Shown: positions 13,185-24,901 of the stretch, piece after piece
How positions within the stretch are numbered: position 1 is the first letter of the stretch
Layout: each line of letters starts with the position of its first letter
From: Bromus sterilis
Taxonomy: Eukaryota; Streptophyta; Magnoliopsida; Poales; Poaceae
Reading direction: 5' to 3'
Assembly (NCBI GenBank): GCA_950022295.1
Contig: OX465597.1
Span: 59,321,016-59,385,015, forward strand
Length of the DNA: 64,000 nt
The notes under the pieces: generated by a model
What the model was told of the DNA's origin: nothing
What the model saw: only the letters and a program-made list of their open reading frames with translations
Databases searched by the model: none
Program-made: the position numbers and the translations under genes

Positions 13185-16100
13185 CCTTCTTCCTCCCCTT
13201 CTCTCCTCCCTCGTCTGACCTCCGCCCATCCTCCTCTGCGCAGGGACCGCGCCGCCCGCCATAGCCGCGACACCGGGGTGCTCGCGTCGCCGCCCCGTTG
13301 ACCTCGCGGCCGGCGCCTCGAAGGTCGCTGCCTCCGCCACCGCACGGATCCGGCGAGGCTGCGCCCGGATCCGTCGACCGCACCTTCCTGCGCTGCCTTC
13401 CCGCCACCGGCCGGCGAGCCATGCCGCCGTTGACCGGCCGGCCGCCTCCTCCACGGCCCGAGCCGGCTCCTCCAGCCGCTGCTGTCGCCTGCTGGGCCGG
13501 CGAGTCCAGTCGGCCTGCCAAGCGCGCGTGGCCCGGCCTCCCTCTAGCGGCCCACGGCCTTTCCCTCGCCATGGGCGAGCCGCAGCACGCCACCGCCACC
13601 TTCGTCCAGATGGGCTTGGCCTATTAGGGGTGAGGCCCTCTTTTTTTATTTTTTTTCTTTTTATCTATTTTCTGCTAAGTCTGGAATTGTATGCTGCTGT
13701 ATCAGTTTTGCGAGTAGATTTGCGAGTAAACCGTAGCCCGGATCACGTTGCGCCCAATAGGAAAATTGTTTAGAATTGTGTGTAGTTCAGTTCATCTTTT
13801 GTGAGCATTTTGATTTGAGGCCATCTTGATGTTGTTAATCACTGTTGAAATGGGCATCTGACTGTTAACTGCTACTAATTTCTGTTATGTGTTGCTGCTG
13901 TTATTTTATTGCAAGTTTGCATGATGATTGTGACACATCCATGAGGCCTATTGCATTGATTCTTTTTGCATACTGTTAAGCATCATGTCTAATTCCATTA
14001 TATGTATTGCATGGTCATGTTTGTGTTCCTGGTCATAGATATATTCTACTCCAAAGTTAATATCCCGCTGATTTTCACAGCCACCTCTGTTTTTCTCTAA
14101 GTCTGTAACTTTCCGATGCCATGTTGCATGCTTAATATCTTTTGATCTATGATGCCTATGACCTTGATTCTTGGTTGTACCTGATCATCATCATGTCTAC
14201 TCCATGCTCATACATTGCTATGTCATGTTGCTGCACTTTTCCATATAGTTTTTCCCCTGTTTATACATCATGAAAATAACATTTTCTGCCCTGTTTTCCT
14301 GATTTTCACTAAGTCCTAGATCAGTAATGTTTAATTGCATTTTGCACGAGCTATAATTAGTTGTTCATGATGCCTATTTGCATGATTGTTTTTGCCATGC
14401 CTTCCCTGCCATGTCTACTTTAATTGCATATCATTTGTCAGCATGTTTGCATTCATTATCATGTTTATGCATTGCTCTAAAGTGTGCTTCCTGATGTTGG
14501 CAGATTGTGTTACAAACTTGTTTTGCTTGTATCTTTTTAACCGTAACTCAGTTTGGAGTGTTGTTTATATGTAACTTGATTAGTTTTTCATATACTTTGT
14601 GTTTATTCTATTGTTTGCTTTAACCAACCTAAAATATGGTTTAAGGCAGAACAGTACCAAATCCTTTAATTGTCGTGGGGTACTTAGTGATATGCCATGT
14701 TTAGGTTGTGCCTCACTTAAATTGACTAGCATGGATAGTTTATCTTATGCTTCACCTCTTGTCGTGTTTGTGTGCTATGCCATGATTGAGTGAGATGCCA
14801 TGTTAACAACCTTGCTCACCTTGTGGAGCTAAACAACTCGAACCCTTCTAAATGTGCGGTATCGTCGTGTGTGACGAGTACTCCACTTAACCTGTTAGTA
14901 ACCGCTATCGACGGTAGGTGCGATGTCTCGTGTTGCCTTCTTGTTGATGCTTTCTCGTGTTTGCTTCGTAGTAATAGACGCTTGCTCGTTGATTGCTTTC
15001 CAGTGTTTACCTCTTGTGTGCTTCCACGGGTACCTTCGGAGACGATGCGAGCTTGCGATCAACTACACCTTCGGAACCCGACTTATCAACAGGCAAGGAC
15101 TATACATTACTTATGATCCATTCAATTTCAACCAGCGGTTTGCATGCTAGTCTAGGTTAGGTTCGATGTTTGATCCTACCACATGTTTACAACCTCTTTC
15201 AAACAGATATAGCCATGTCCCCTCCCAGCAAACCTTTTACTGCTATGTTACTATTGCTCGTTGCTCAGCCCCTGCTTAGTATGCATGCTTAGGATGCTAT
15301 GATGTTACCCTGTTACTCCTTGGTTTGGGATATCACACTATTATATTGTTGTTGATGATATGATTATTATAATGTTGACTATATTCGACGAAGGATGGAA
15401 GGTCTAGGCTATCCCGCCCTGACGCTTTTTTCCATTCGAGTCACCTAGGATCTGAGTTCCGGGTATCGGTTTTAAGACTAAGCGTGCCTAACCGCGTGGG
15501 GGATTTTATGGGGTCCCCTTTTCTTACCTACCAAGATTCAAACATTTCTAGAGGTGGCCCAAGATGATTTACCATTTGAAAACCATGCATATATATCTGT
15601 CGGGTCGCTCCTAGCAGATATCCTTTAAACCAACCCGGACCAGTGAGGACTTTGTTTCCTTGTTGGTCCACCCTTGACCGGCGAGGGCCCGGGACCTCAC
15701 GTGAGGTGTCCCGGCAACCCAAACCCTGTTGAGACGGAAGAGGCCGATCCGAGGGCGCGGCCAGCTTTTGGATTGGGTGTCGACTCCTCGGGGGCCACCC
15801 GGATTTGTTCGTTGTTAGTTAGAGGGACATGTCGTTTCGGATCTCTTGGAACTAAATCATAAAATGGTTGCCTGTGATGGGTAGCAACTGAGAGAGATGG
15901 GCGTGCGTGCGGAGCCTTTTAATGGGCAGTTGGTACACCCCTACAGGGTTAAATATTTTCGAGATGTCGTGTCCACGGTTATGGACGACTTGAGACCTAC
16001 TCCTTGTTCATAGACAACAATAACTGAGATAATCTTAATATAACTTGATCAACGTGTGTGTGCCTTGACTGCTTCTTCTTCGTCGGGATGCGAAGAGGAG

Positions 16101-16752
16101 GACAAGGATAGGATAGGTGTTATGTTTGCGTAAGTAGCTGATAGCAGACTTGTTGGAGGCGATAACTCATCGAATGCTTGGCTTCTTATCTTACTCTCTA
16201 GATCGTTAGCCACTTCATAAATGCTAGAGCGGCAGCAACCTCACCACTTACCCCATCCTTACCGTAAACTACTAGTTGTCCTAGAATGACGAGTGATGAA
16301 GTCCTTGCTGGGTCAGTTGACCACTACAGTTGGATGCTGAGTACTTCTGTACTCATGATACTACCCCAAAACTCTTTTCAGGGTTCTTGATCGACAACAG
16401 GTATGGTGATCGACGTTTCACGTGGAGACTCGACGACGACTAGTTAGGCGGATCCCGGCGGAGGGCCTAGACCCGTGTGGTTATGGGGATCGATGATTTT
16501 CTCTTTGCCAGTAGGCATTTGATTGTAGTCTATACTCAGACATATACCTTCCGCTGATGTATTGTATTTAAGGCAGTTGTTTGCCGATTGTATGAGATGT
16601 TGTATCCTTGTATCTTTAATGTTATGATATCATATTGGAAATTCGGGGCATATGGCTATGTCATATGTCGTGGTGGGACCGATATGTGATTCGTGCCCGG
16701 ATTTGGATGGAAACATCTAGATCTGGAACAGTACCGCATATCGGGCCTTACA
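13185..16752 (+). repeat. Distal part of a plus-strand Tekay-like LTR (solo or 3' LTR), interrupted by the Athila element
   Basis: The block ends TATCGGGCCTTACA at 16752 and is followed by no primer-binding site, so it is a 3' or solo LTR. It shares diagnostic stretches with the reverse complement of the 4-kb LTR at 6888-10959: a tandem of GTACACCCCT with a CAGGG motif, a GTCCACGGTTATGGAC block, and a CTGAGTAC..GTACTC motif. It is therefore a divergent relative in opposite orientation. GC-rich 13.2-13.6 kb and T-rich 13.7-14.8 kb segments belong to it. No gene is supported inside. Confidence 0.65.
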
Positions 16753-16977
16753 ATAACACATATGCACAGTCAAAGTTAAGAATTGATTAGGTTTCCAAAA
16801 TATTGTGCAGGATCAAGTAAACATTATTGCGTTATTATCATGTTACTATATGTTGTCCATTTTTCACTCTCTAGTACCAGTTTTTTTGTGCAGACTATCC
16901 TGACAAACCAAAAGCTAGCACATGGACTATGTTTGCATGTTCACACCATGGCCATGACATCATAGACCGATTCCATC
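16753..16977. other. Unannotated spacer
   Basis: AT-rich sequence between the LTR end and a LINE-like remnant; nothing recognisable. Confidence 0.4.
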
Positions 16978-17740
16978 CATTTTTTGACGAAAGCGCAGGA
17001 GAGTTGCGTTTGCCTTTATAGAAGAAGATGGCACGAGGGCCCGAACTGCTCGGTTTATTAAAGGAAAACCGGGCGAAAACCCGAACAACGGCAAGCCACA
17101 CCTACCGCACTAAGGCTAAAGGAGCACGATACATACAAGACGCCAGAAGGCCGCCCGACACTAAGCTGCCACACGAATATCTATCAATATCGCCAACAAC
17201 GGGGAGGAACGATATGCCGAAGGGGAGCGAGCATAAGCCACTCCGGTACTACGAGACTGGTAGACATAGCATGCCCGCCGCTCCTTGCATGTGAGGATGC
17301 TCGAACAGCCCACCACCGACGGGAAAAGCATCGTCGGTCACACGAGCGCCAAGCGATGAACTGTCGTCAATCTCCACTGGCCACGGTCCCTCTGACCGGG
17401 TCGAACTCCAAAACGATGCCCTCAAGAGGGAGTTCAGTGCCAGGCGAAGCTAGAACACTGCCATCGTCCGATACGGTAAACCAGATCTAGGTTTCCCCAG
17501 GAGTATACCGGGATGAAAAGTGAAGGCTGCTACACCGACGCCTTCAACAATGAAACGACGCCCGTAGGCGCCGCCATCGATGACTCCGGGCTTCACCAGA
17601 GTGCAGCTTACACCGGCAACCTCAGTTCCATCACGGGACCCAGCCAACCCCCAAACTTCCCAATCCTCGACGACCACCGAATCCATCCATGACTCATACA
17701 TGTTCTGACAGCACTCCTGATACACATAATGGCACAAATC
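16978..17740 (-). mobile_element. LINE-like 3' remnant, minus strand (tentative)
   Basis: The left edge (TTTTTTGACGAAAGCGCAGG) read on the minus strand is a T/A-rich 3' tail. A nearby TTTATTAAAG gives an AATAAA-type signal on the minus strand. The GC-balanced body continues to about 17740 with decayed minus-strand frames. This layout resembles Triticeae LINE 3' ends seen in antisense. No RT domain is visible, so the call is tentative. Confidence 0.4.
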
Positions 17741-17775
17741 CCTAGGAATATATTAGCGGTAAGACAGTCCAAACT

Positions 17776-17896
17776 ATGGGGCTATTTGGTTGTCGACGGA
17801 GCGGAGCCGGCGATATGGTGTTATATTGTACGGAGCGGCCGACTTTGTGCTCCACGTTTTTTTCGAGCAGAGTTGCAGCAGTGTACATCCGAACAC
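17776..17896. mobile_element. Possible short MITE
   Basis: The segment opens GGGGCTATTTGGTTGT and closes ACATCCGAACACAGCC, imperfect inverted termini of a kind common in grass miniature elements. A clear target duplication cannot be assigned. The adjoining bases to about 18090 show nothing else. Confidence 0.3.
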
Positions 17897-18079
17897 AGCC
17901 TATATATCGCCGCGTGCGGGACGTCCACTTTCCTAGTTCAAACTGTAATATGTCTTTTATTGTACCTCCACTTTGAGACTAAGAGAAAATTTAGCTAAAT
18001 TGTGTTCATCTAGATTGGACGATCGACTCTCATAAATGAAATGAAAAAAAAATCAGAGTATGCATTATGTAGATAGATT

Positions 18080-18310
18080 TATCTAATAATTGCTTTATGT
18101 TGGTTGCCAGTGTATTCCTTGATATCCTCAACGATCGCCTTACAGTCGCTTAATAGTAAGATCCTTGGAAGGCCCAAATCTTCCGCTAGTGTCTGGCCCT
18201 TTCTACAGGCGATTGCCTCTAACACAGATGAATTTGCAACTCTAGGTAAAAATGGGAAAGACGAATCAAGGTATTGTTACTCGTCATTCCTTCAAAATGC
18301 AGCCATTGCA
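18080..18310 (-). pseudogene. RNase H-like (RVT_3-type) domain fragment
   Basis: The minus strand reads VANSSVLEAIACRKGQTLAE, then LPRILLLSDCKAIVEDIKEY. This matches the plant RNase H-like fold found in LINE-type polyproteins and in many domesticated or decayed zinc-binding RT proteins: a Glu within LEAIACR and an Asp in LLLSDCKA. The N-terminal part and any RT are missing and no start codon is evident, so it is a fragment. Confidence 0.5.
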
Positions 18311-18892
18311 TCGAAAAGACGGCACCGCCGGTCTGTGTCGCTAAACTACTGGCATGCAACGCCCTCATCAAAAGCTATACTGTCGTCGTCGATCTTTGCG
18401 ACTCACTGCGCAGTTCCCACCGCCCGCACGCCTCGCATGTCATCCCTTGAAGCGATTCCACGTTACGTATACTACGAGTAGCTCGACCGCCCACTTCACT
18501 GGCAGCGGGAGGCTTCGCCGCACAACATCCTTTGGAGGTCGCGAGCAGAGAGAGGAGCCGGCGGGAGGGGGCAGTGGCTGATCTAGCTTAGCCCCCATGA
18601 GTCACTCAGAAGAGACATGCCACGATATAAATATGTATCCAATCCAATGCATTAGAATGAACTTTTTCAGTACATAATTATTTTTTCTTAATTAGCTGAT
18701 CAATGTGAGAAGAAAGCAAATTCATTGATCAACGTATAAAACATCCATTATTGTTCTTAGTTAACCTAATTGTTTGGGAATAACTAAGGGACTATACGGC
18801 TTGAAATGGATGAAGACATATGACACCCTCTCCTAAAGCAAGAAGACTTCCGATCTAATTAATCGGTACACACACTCACACTAGGAGTATCA
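18311..18892. other. Unannotated intergenic DNA
   Basis: Moderately GC-rich to about 18600 and then AT-rich. Short ORFs at 18354-18581 lack motifs. No gene supported. Confidence 0.4.
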
Positions 18893-19860
18893 TTAAAATA
18901 TGAAAAATGTCAAAAACAGACCTTAAACTTATAAACGAACGCTAAATCAAACCCTAAATTTTAAATCTCTAAAATTAGCACTTTAAAATATTTAATCTCG
19001 GATTATTTTAAACCTTGAGCGTGTTTCCAAACAAGGATTGCCGGCTTCATTCAACCGGGGATCGCTAGCTGCATAGGAAGCTATTGGGCTGGCCCAGCTC
19101 AAACATTTTTTTCCAGAATTATTGGATCGTTGGCTACCACCATTGGGCGCTACTGGGACGTAGAGCTCAAACGTTGTTTTTCTCGTAACGCAATTTCGAA
19201 AAACACAAAAAGGAGAGGCTTGGGGACGTTAAACTTGCGACCTGCTGATGCAGGAGTAGTCACGCTGCCACTATGCCGTACTACTGTAAGTGACAAAAAA
19301 TAAGAGCGAAGATATTCAACTACGTATCGAAGCGTCGAGTTTTGAGAAAATTTATAGAAAAATCAAAACATTTTCTTGAAAAATATTAACAATTTTGAAA
19401 CCTAAACATTTTTTGGAATTACAATTTTTTTGAAAAACAAATAAAAATTTCGAAATAATCAAAGATTTTTTAAGTGCAGAAACTTTTTGAAAAAACAACC
19501 AATTTTGAAATTTTAAAATTTTAAAATGCAATTTTTTCTAAAAAAGTTAGAAAAAAAATTCACTTTAAATTTTTATCCCATTTTTACAAAAGATTGTTTA
19601 TTGTTTAAAAAAACTTGCTTTAAAGAATGTTTGCACTTTAAATTTTAGTACGTTTAGACAATTTTTCATGTATTTAAAAAATCGTTTTTCAAAAAGTATT
19701 CGCACTTTAAAAATTATCAGGAATAGAAAATTGGTTCATGTTTTAAAAATTAACTTGAGTAAAAAACCATAATTTTCTATTTTAAGAATATTTAGATTTT
19801 TCAAAAAAACATTAATGTCTTCAAATCTCGATGTCGCGGTGTGTGGATAAAAAAGAAAAT
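18893..19860. mobile_element. Truncated relative of the Mutator-type element at 21097-22326
   Basis: The left part carries the same wording as the ends of the 21097-22326 element: a run of ACGCTAAATCAAACCCTAAA, ATCTCTAAAATTAGCAC, then TTTTAAACCTTGAG. It is followed by the same kind of oligo-A/T-rich core (19320-19850). No matching right terminus is found, so it appears truncated. Confidence 0.4.
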
Positions 19861-21086
19861 TTATGCTCCTCGTCTAGTGGGCCGGCCTAGTAGCATCCGG
19901 CCCTATTTGAGATGGGCCTTGGGCCACCACACCTTTTGCCTTGGCCTAGGGCTGGCCCTGCGAACATGGCATCGTGGCAGGCCTGCTCCTCCTCCGCCCA
20001 GCACCGATGTTTGTACCTCCTCCGCGGGAAGATGAAGAGGGCCAGGACGGTTGCCGGTGGCAACCGCCACTCGAAGGACACTCAGGGCCAGCTCCTGATG
20101 AGGAATCTCGTCGCTACAGCCGTGCAGGAAGGAGAGTAGGCATGGGCGAGGGGACTTGAGGAGCACACGGGGGAGGGAGAAGGAGAGCACTAGAAGAGAA
20201 AGGAGGGGGTGCTTTCCTTGGGCTGTCAGGGGTAGCAGAGGTGAGGTGCCGCATCCGAGGATCTGGTCTAGAGGGCACCAGGGCCAATCGGGGTGTTTCG
20301 GCCCAGCGACGCGCTTCCGTTGATCGACATGGATGCAGTCGGTGAGGGTTGGTGATTTTAATGGAGTTGGAGGAGGTCAGAGGTGAGGAGCATCATGGGG
20401 GCATCGAGAAGCTGAGTAACCGTAAGACGATGTGATCATGCTATCAGGGAGGGAGCCTGCTGACGACTACGGGAAGTAAAGCAACTAAGTGGGGGGAGCT
20501 GCAACGTCGTGGGCTACACAGGACACGCACGAGACCTAGGAGGTAGCGGCGCACTCCAGCCGGCATCTTTTTCGATTTCCAAGGAAATGTCGATCCCACA
20601 GGAAGCGTTGCCTCGAAAATGAGGACGATGGAATGAAGATGACTGCCACTATGGGGGTGAGATGGCAAGGAAGGTGGTGCCGCCGGTATTTATAGAAATG
20701 TAACCATTCCAGAAAAATCGGATTGTGGCACATCTGGAAACCTCGAGGGAGAGCTATTTCGTGAACCAACGGCACATGCATAATTTCATGCGAACTCGTA
20801 GTCACATCACAGTGTCAATCAATATGCACGCAGCAACCGACTAAAGAAATGAACGTAATCCTTTTTTTAAATGATGCAATCGCTAGATACATACGGATCA
20901 CGTACCCCTCTGTATTCCCTATATTACACATGACGGATTCGGATTTATCAGACAATAGCCATAAAAACTTTAAAAATCCAGAGAAAAGATAAGGGCTGCT
21001 AAAATATAGGATAGAAAATATACTTGTACAGTGTGCTAGAAGACGAAAATGGACAGAATTAAGGTGACAAGGTGCATTCGTTAGCA
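19861..21086. other. Unannotated intergenic DNA
   Basis: A GC-rich patch (19.9-20.7 kb) with short overlapping ORFs on both strands, none with a recognisable domain or a consistent coding frame. The rest is AT-rich. Nothing else supported. Confidence 0.4.
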
Positions 21087-21096
21087 TACAAACCGT

Positions 21097-22326
21097 AGAA
21101 AAAGTCTAAAATATACCCTGAATTTGTAGGCAAAAGTTAAATCGAACCCTGAATTTTGAATCCCGGTCGTTCTCACACCGAACTACTGGATCCCGGTCTA
21201 ATTAAACCTTGTACCTATTTGGCAGACCGAGAAATGAAGAATCCCGATCGGGTTGGCTTGCTGGGCATTAGAAAGAATTGGGTCGGCCTATTAGTGTAGT
21301 CTATCACGCTCACTCTTTTCTGGTTTTTATTTTTATTCCTTTTTTTTCATTTTCTCTTTTTTTCGTTTTCTATTTTGTTATTATTATTTTCGAATGGAAA
21401 ATGCATTTTGTGTGTGAAATACCAAAAAATATTTGCGTTTTTAAATTTTGCAAAAAAATTATGATTCTTTTTTAAAATATTAAAAATGTTCGCACAAAAA
21501 AACTTTGCTTTGCTCAGAATTTTTTATCATTTTTATTTTTTTGCATCATTTTTTAAAGAATTTTGCAATAAAAAATAAAAATAAAATAAAAATGATCTTA
21601 CTTTAAAATGTATTAAAATTCGTTAAAGCATTTTTTAAATAGTTCACATTTTTTTAATGTGTTAAATGTTCGCGTACATAAATGTAATAAATTGTTCGCA
21701 CAGAATCATATTTTTGAATGTGATTTTTCTAAATTTTAACTATTATTAAGTGTAAACAATATTTAAAAAAAAGAGCGGAGCAATTGCGCAAACATTCCAA
21801 AAAACTTTAATACAATTTTTAAGTAAAAATAATTTAAAAAATGAATTGACAAATTTTTAACTGCTAACAACTTTTTAATACTCGAACATTTTGAAAATTT
21901 CAAGTTTTTTAGTGCGAACGTTTGTTAAATGTCATGCAAAAACGAAAATAAAATGTTCCGAGATGAGCGAACATTTTATAAAAAAATTAAGAAAATTGAG
22001 TGTGATTTTCTTGAAATTATAAAATTTTGGCGCGCAGACATTTCTTTAAATTTCACGCATAAATGGTTGTTTTTTCTTGCTAAAAAACGAAAAGAAAAAA
22101 AATAAAACAAAAAATAATGAAACAAAGGAAAATAAAAACCAAAAAAATAAAGCAAAGTGCGAATGCACTAATGGGCCGGCCAATTCTGCAAATACCAGTG
22201 AAATCCTCTTAAGATTTAAAATAGACTTGGATTGAGGAGTTTAGTGTTGCTGATTTCAGGGATTGAAAGTTCAAGGTTTGATTTAGCTTTTGCCTACAGA
22301 TTCGAGGTTTATTTTGGACTTTTTCC
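21097..22326. mobile_element. Mutator-type non-autonomous element with 10-bp target duplication
   Basis: TACAAACCGT occurs immediately outside both ends (21087-21096 and 22327-22336). The ends are inverted: AGAAAAAGTCTAAAATA on the left against GGAAAAAGTCCAAAATA on the reverse of the right. The similarity continues inward for more than 100 bp (the GTAGGCAAAAG and GAACCCTGAATTTT text). The core is A/T-homopolymer-rich and encodes nothing. A 9-10-bp duplication plus long inverted ends points to Mutator-like elements. It ends about 470 bp upstream of the protease start codon. Confidence 0.75.
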
Positions 22327-22799
22327 TACAAACCGTTGTCAGTCCAACTCCTCCGTGCGCCAAGGCACATAACAAAAATGCTAAGTGCACGGGCAAATAC
22401 AAGGTATTACGGGAATATTCCCTCAACTAATATAATCCCTCCCTGATTTTAACCCGAGGTGGGGCCATCCACTTCATTAGTCCAATCAAAAGGTGCTAAT
22501 TACCATTAAGTCTGTAGTGCTCGGTACTCCGTCCGTGAATGTAGCAAAGCTCGGCACATAATGCACGCCACAAGGCACTAACTAAATAGAAAAATGCAGA
22601 TCGTTACCATTCCTCAACTATCGAGTGCATCGCCAGTAGCCGCATGCATGCATTCGTCGCCGGCCGATGGCATGGATCCGCCCCGACAACCAACCCGTCA
22701 CCGCCTAAAGTCATGTTCCCGCGCCGTCAGTATGGCGATCGATCGAGCACCATATAACCACGCACGCACGCACACTTGCATGCTTAAGCATAGATCGAT
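22327..22799 (+). promoter_or_regulatory. Promoter region of the cysteine protease gene
   Basis: A TATA-like box (CATATAAC) lies at about 22751-22758, some 45 bases before the ATG, implying a very short 5' leader. RY-type motifs occur at 22643-22652 (CATGCATGCA) and 22778-22784 (TGCATGC); such motifs bind B3 factors in seed promoters in other plants. Activity here is inference. Confidence 0.45.
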
Positions 22800-23949
22800 A
22801 TGGCGGCTTTCTCCCCCACATGGCCGGCGATCGCCGTAGTAGCTCTGCTCGTGCCCGCCGCCTTCCCTGCGGCGTTGGGCGGTCGCGTCGAAGCCGGTGA
22901 CATGCTGATGATGGACAGGTTCCGCGAGTGGCAGGCCACTCACAACCGCTGGTACCTGAGCGCGGAGGAGAGGCTGCGGCGCTTCGAGGTGTACCGCGGC
23001 AACGTGGAGTACATCGACGCCACCAACAGGCGCGGCGGCCTCACCTACCAGCTCGGCGAGAACCAGTTCGCCGACCTCACCCAGGAGGAGTTCCTGGCAA
23101 GGTACGCGTCTTATGCCAATCGCACTGATGATGACTCGGTCATCACGATGACCACCGCCGCCGGCGACGCTGACCTGCGGTCGTCTGGCGGTGGCGACGT
23201 CTCCTTGGACGCTCCGCTTCCGGCCAGCGTGGACTGGAAGGCCAAAGGCGCCGTGACGCCGGTCAAGAACCAGGGCTCGGGATGCGGTACGTAAATGACA
23301 TGACCTGATCCATTTCTTCCAACCTCCTTTAACTGCTACTCCCTCCGTCCAAAAATGCGTGCATGCAGCCAGCTGCTGGGCGTTCGTGGTGGTGGCAACG
23401 ATCGAGGGTCTCAACTTCATCAAGACGGGGAAGCTGGTGCCCCTGTCGGAGCAGCAGCTGGTGGACTGCGACCAGTACGACGACGGGTGCAAGCCCAGCC
23501 AGTACACCAGGGGCTTCAAGTGGGTGGTCGACAACGGCGGCCTCACCACGGAGGCGGAGTACCCGTACAAGGCGGCGAGAGGCACCTGCGACCGCGCCAA
23601 GTCGGCGCACCACACCGCCAGCATCACCGGGCACGCGCGGCTCCCGTACGGGGACGAGCCGGCGCTGCAGCGCGCCGTGGCGGGGCAGCCCGTGGCCGTG
23701 TCCATCGAGGTCAAGGGCATGCAGTTCTACAAGAGCGGCGTCTACTCGGGCCCCTGCGGGACGCAGACGGCGCACGCCGTCACCGTCGTCGGGTACGGCG
23801 CCGACGCCTCCACGGGGCTCAAGTACTGGCTTGTCAAGAACTCGTGGGGGCAGACGTGGGGCGAGAGCGGCTACGTGCGTATGCGCCGTGACGTTGGAGG
23901 TGCAGGGCTCTGCGGGATCGCGCTCTATGGCGCCTACCCGACCAAATAA
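22800..23949 (+). CDS. Papain-like (C1A) cysteine protease precursor, two exons
   Basis: A secreted or vacuolar thiol protease, 355 residues after removal of an 82-bp intron. Exon 1 is 22800-23286 and exon 2 is 23369-23949; an alternative pair 23290/23373 keeps the same length. The ATG follows the TATA-like box directly. A hydrophobic signal peptide covers about residues 1-28. An I29 inhibitor prodomain covers about 38-100, with an ERFNIN-like helix (EERLRRFEVYRGNVEYIDATN spread over 56-76) and GENQFADL at 86-93. NRT at 107-109 is a glycosylation site. Mature protease starts near LPASVDW. Q158, C165 (SCWAF or TCWAF), H298 (AHAVTVVGYG) and N320 (KNSWG) form the active site. The usual GCNGG is GCKPS here. 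No granulin or ER-retention tail. It resembles grass SAG39/ervatamin-type proteases. The gene looks intact. Confidence 0.93.
23287..23368 (+). other. Intron of the cysteine protease gene, with a Stowaway-type terminus
   Basis: The donor GTACGT follows TGCG and the acceptor is ATGCAG. The 3' half contains TA followed by CTCCCTCCGTCC at 23337-23350, the classic Stowaway MITE end. Only one terminus remains, so it is a remnant left next to the splice acceptor. A second donor (GTAAAT at 23291) and acceptor (CCAG ending 23372) give an equal-length product. Confidence 0.75.
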
Positions 23950-24119
23950 GCGAAGATGTTTGTTAGAGCATAGGCGTCCCTATCCCCTTATCTAAGTCAC
24001 CCATTCGTATTGGGATATGAAACGCTGTCAGCATGTAATGGTAATTACTTTGTGCTGCATGTCTGAAATCTCTGCGCTGTGTAGGCCATCTCCTCTGCAA
24101 AGGCTAGGCACAGTGTGAG
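23950..24119 (+). other. 3' flank of the protease gene
   Basis: AT-balanced sequence after the TAA stop, probably the 3' UTR. No clear AATAAA signal is seen. Confidence 0.4.
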
Positions 24120-24273
24120 ACTACAGCACAGTGACAAAGATGAAGCCAAAGGACCAAACGGCAAGGAGGCTGAGTTGTTTAACATTTCACCATTTACTAC
24201 AGCACACTGACACAGATGAAGCTAAAAAATCAAACGAACAAGGAAGCTGAGTTGTTTAACATTTCACCAATTA
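24120..24273. repeat. 76-bp tandem duplication
   Basis: CTACAGCACA at 24121 recurs as CTACAGCACA at 24197, and both copies run through AGATGAAGC to GAGTTGTTTAACATTTCACC. The two copies differ at several positions. There is no coding content. Confidence 0.75.
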
Positions 24274-24892
24274 TGTGCTGGGAAAAGGATTGGTAGGATG
24301 ATATGATATAAGTATCATGAAGTACGAACTAACATTTGTCCAAAGTTCCGCAGTTGATAGCATATTGAGTGGTGACAATTTCAAGAGAGAAAATTGTAGG
24401 GGCATAATAAGGAGTGAGGTGTTTTGGAGCTCGGTTTCCAGTGAACTTTTATTTTAAATTTTAGAATTTTGTCAAAATTCACATTTCTATTTATTAAATA
24501 ACTAGCAAGGTGGCCCTCGCAAATGCGAGGACTAGTACTGTTAAAGTATAAATTTTCCGTTGTTTCCATTCTTAGTCATATTTTGTATTTATTTTCTTGG
24601 TACAGATAAGTATTTTTTCACATGATCCTAAACTATATTATTTGCAATTTTTGTTATAGTTTTTTCATGTTGATGTTCTCCCTCTAATTCATCCTAAACT
24701 ATATTTTCTAAAACTCCCTGCCAATATTTGTTATTCTAAATGCTAATGAGAACCGGCATTCTCTACCAAATTGAGGGTCATGAATTTTTATTCTTTTGTT
24801 ATTAATGCTAAATAAATTAATAATATTCTATTATCGTTCTAGAATGAAAAAATGACTTGAGATAATATTTTAGGTAATTATTTAGTGACTTT
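24274..24892. other. AT-rich intergenic DNA, possible edge of an older element
   Basis: Contains ACTAGCAAGGTGGCCCTCGC near 24502, a phrase that resembles the conserved 5' text of common grass repeats. No partner end could be fixed. No gene seen. Confidence 0.3.
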
Positions 24893-24901
24893 ATTTTAGA
24901 T

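Noticed and set aside
13129..13627. Overlapping ORFs on both strands of a GC-rich block
   Set aside because: Low-complexity Pro/Arg/Gly text on every frame in LTR DNA; no conserved domain.
22698..23720. 340-codon minus-strand ORF across the protease gene
   Set aside because: It is the antisense shadow of GC-rich coding exons and crosses the intron. It has no domain, and the plus strand has a complete C1A protease.
23363..23995. 210-codon plus-strand ORF overlapping protease exon 2
   Set aside because: Ser/Arg/Thr-rich text from the wrong frame of a GC-rich exon.
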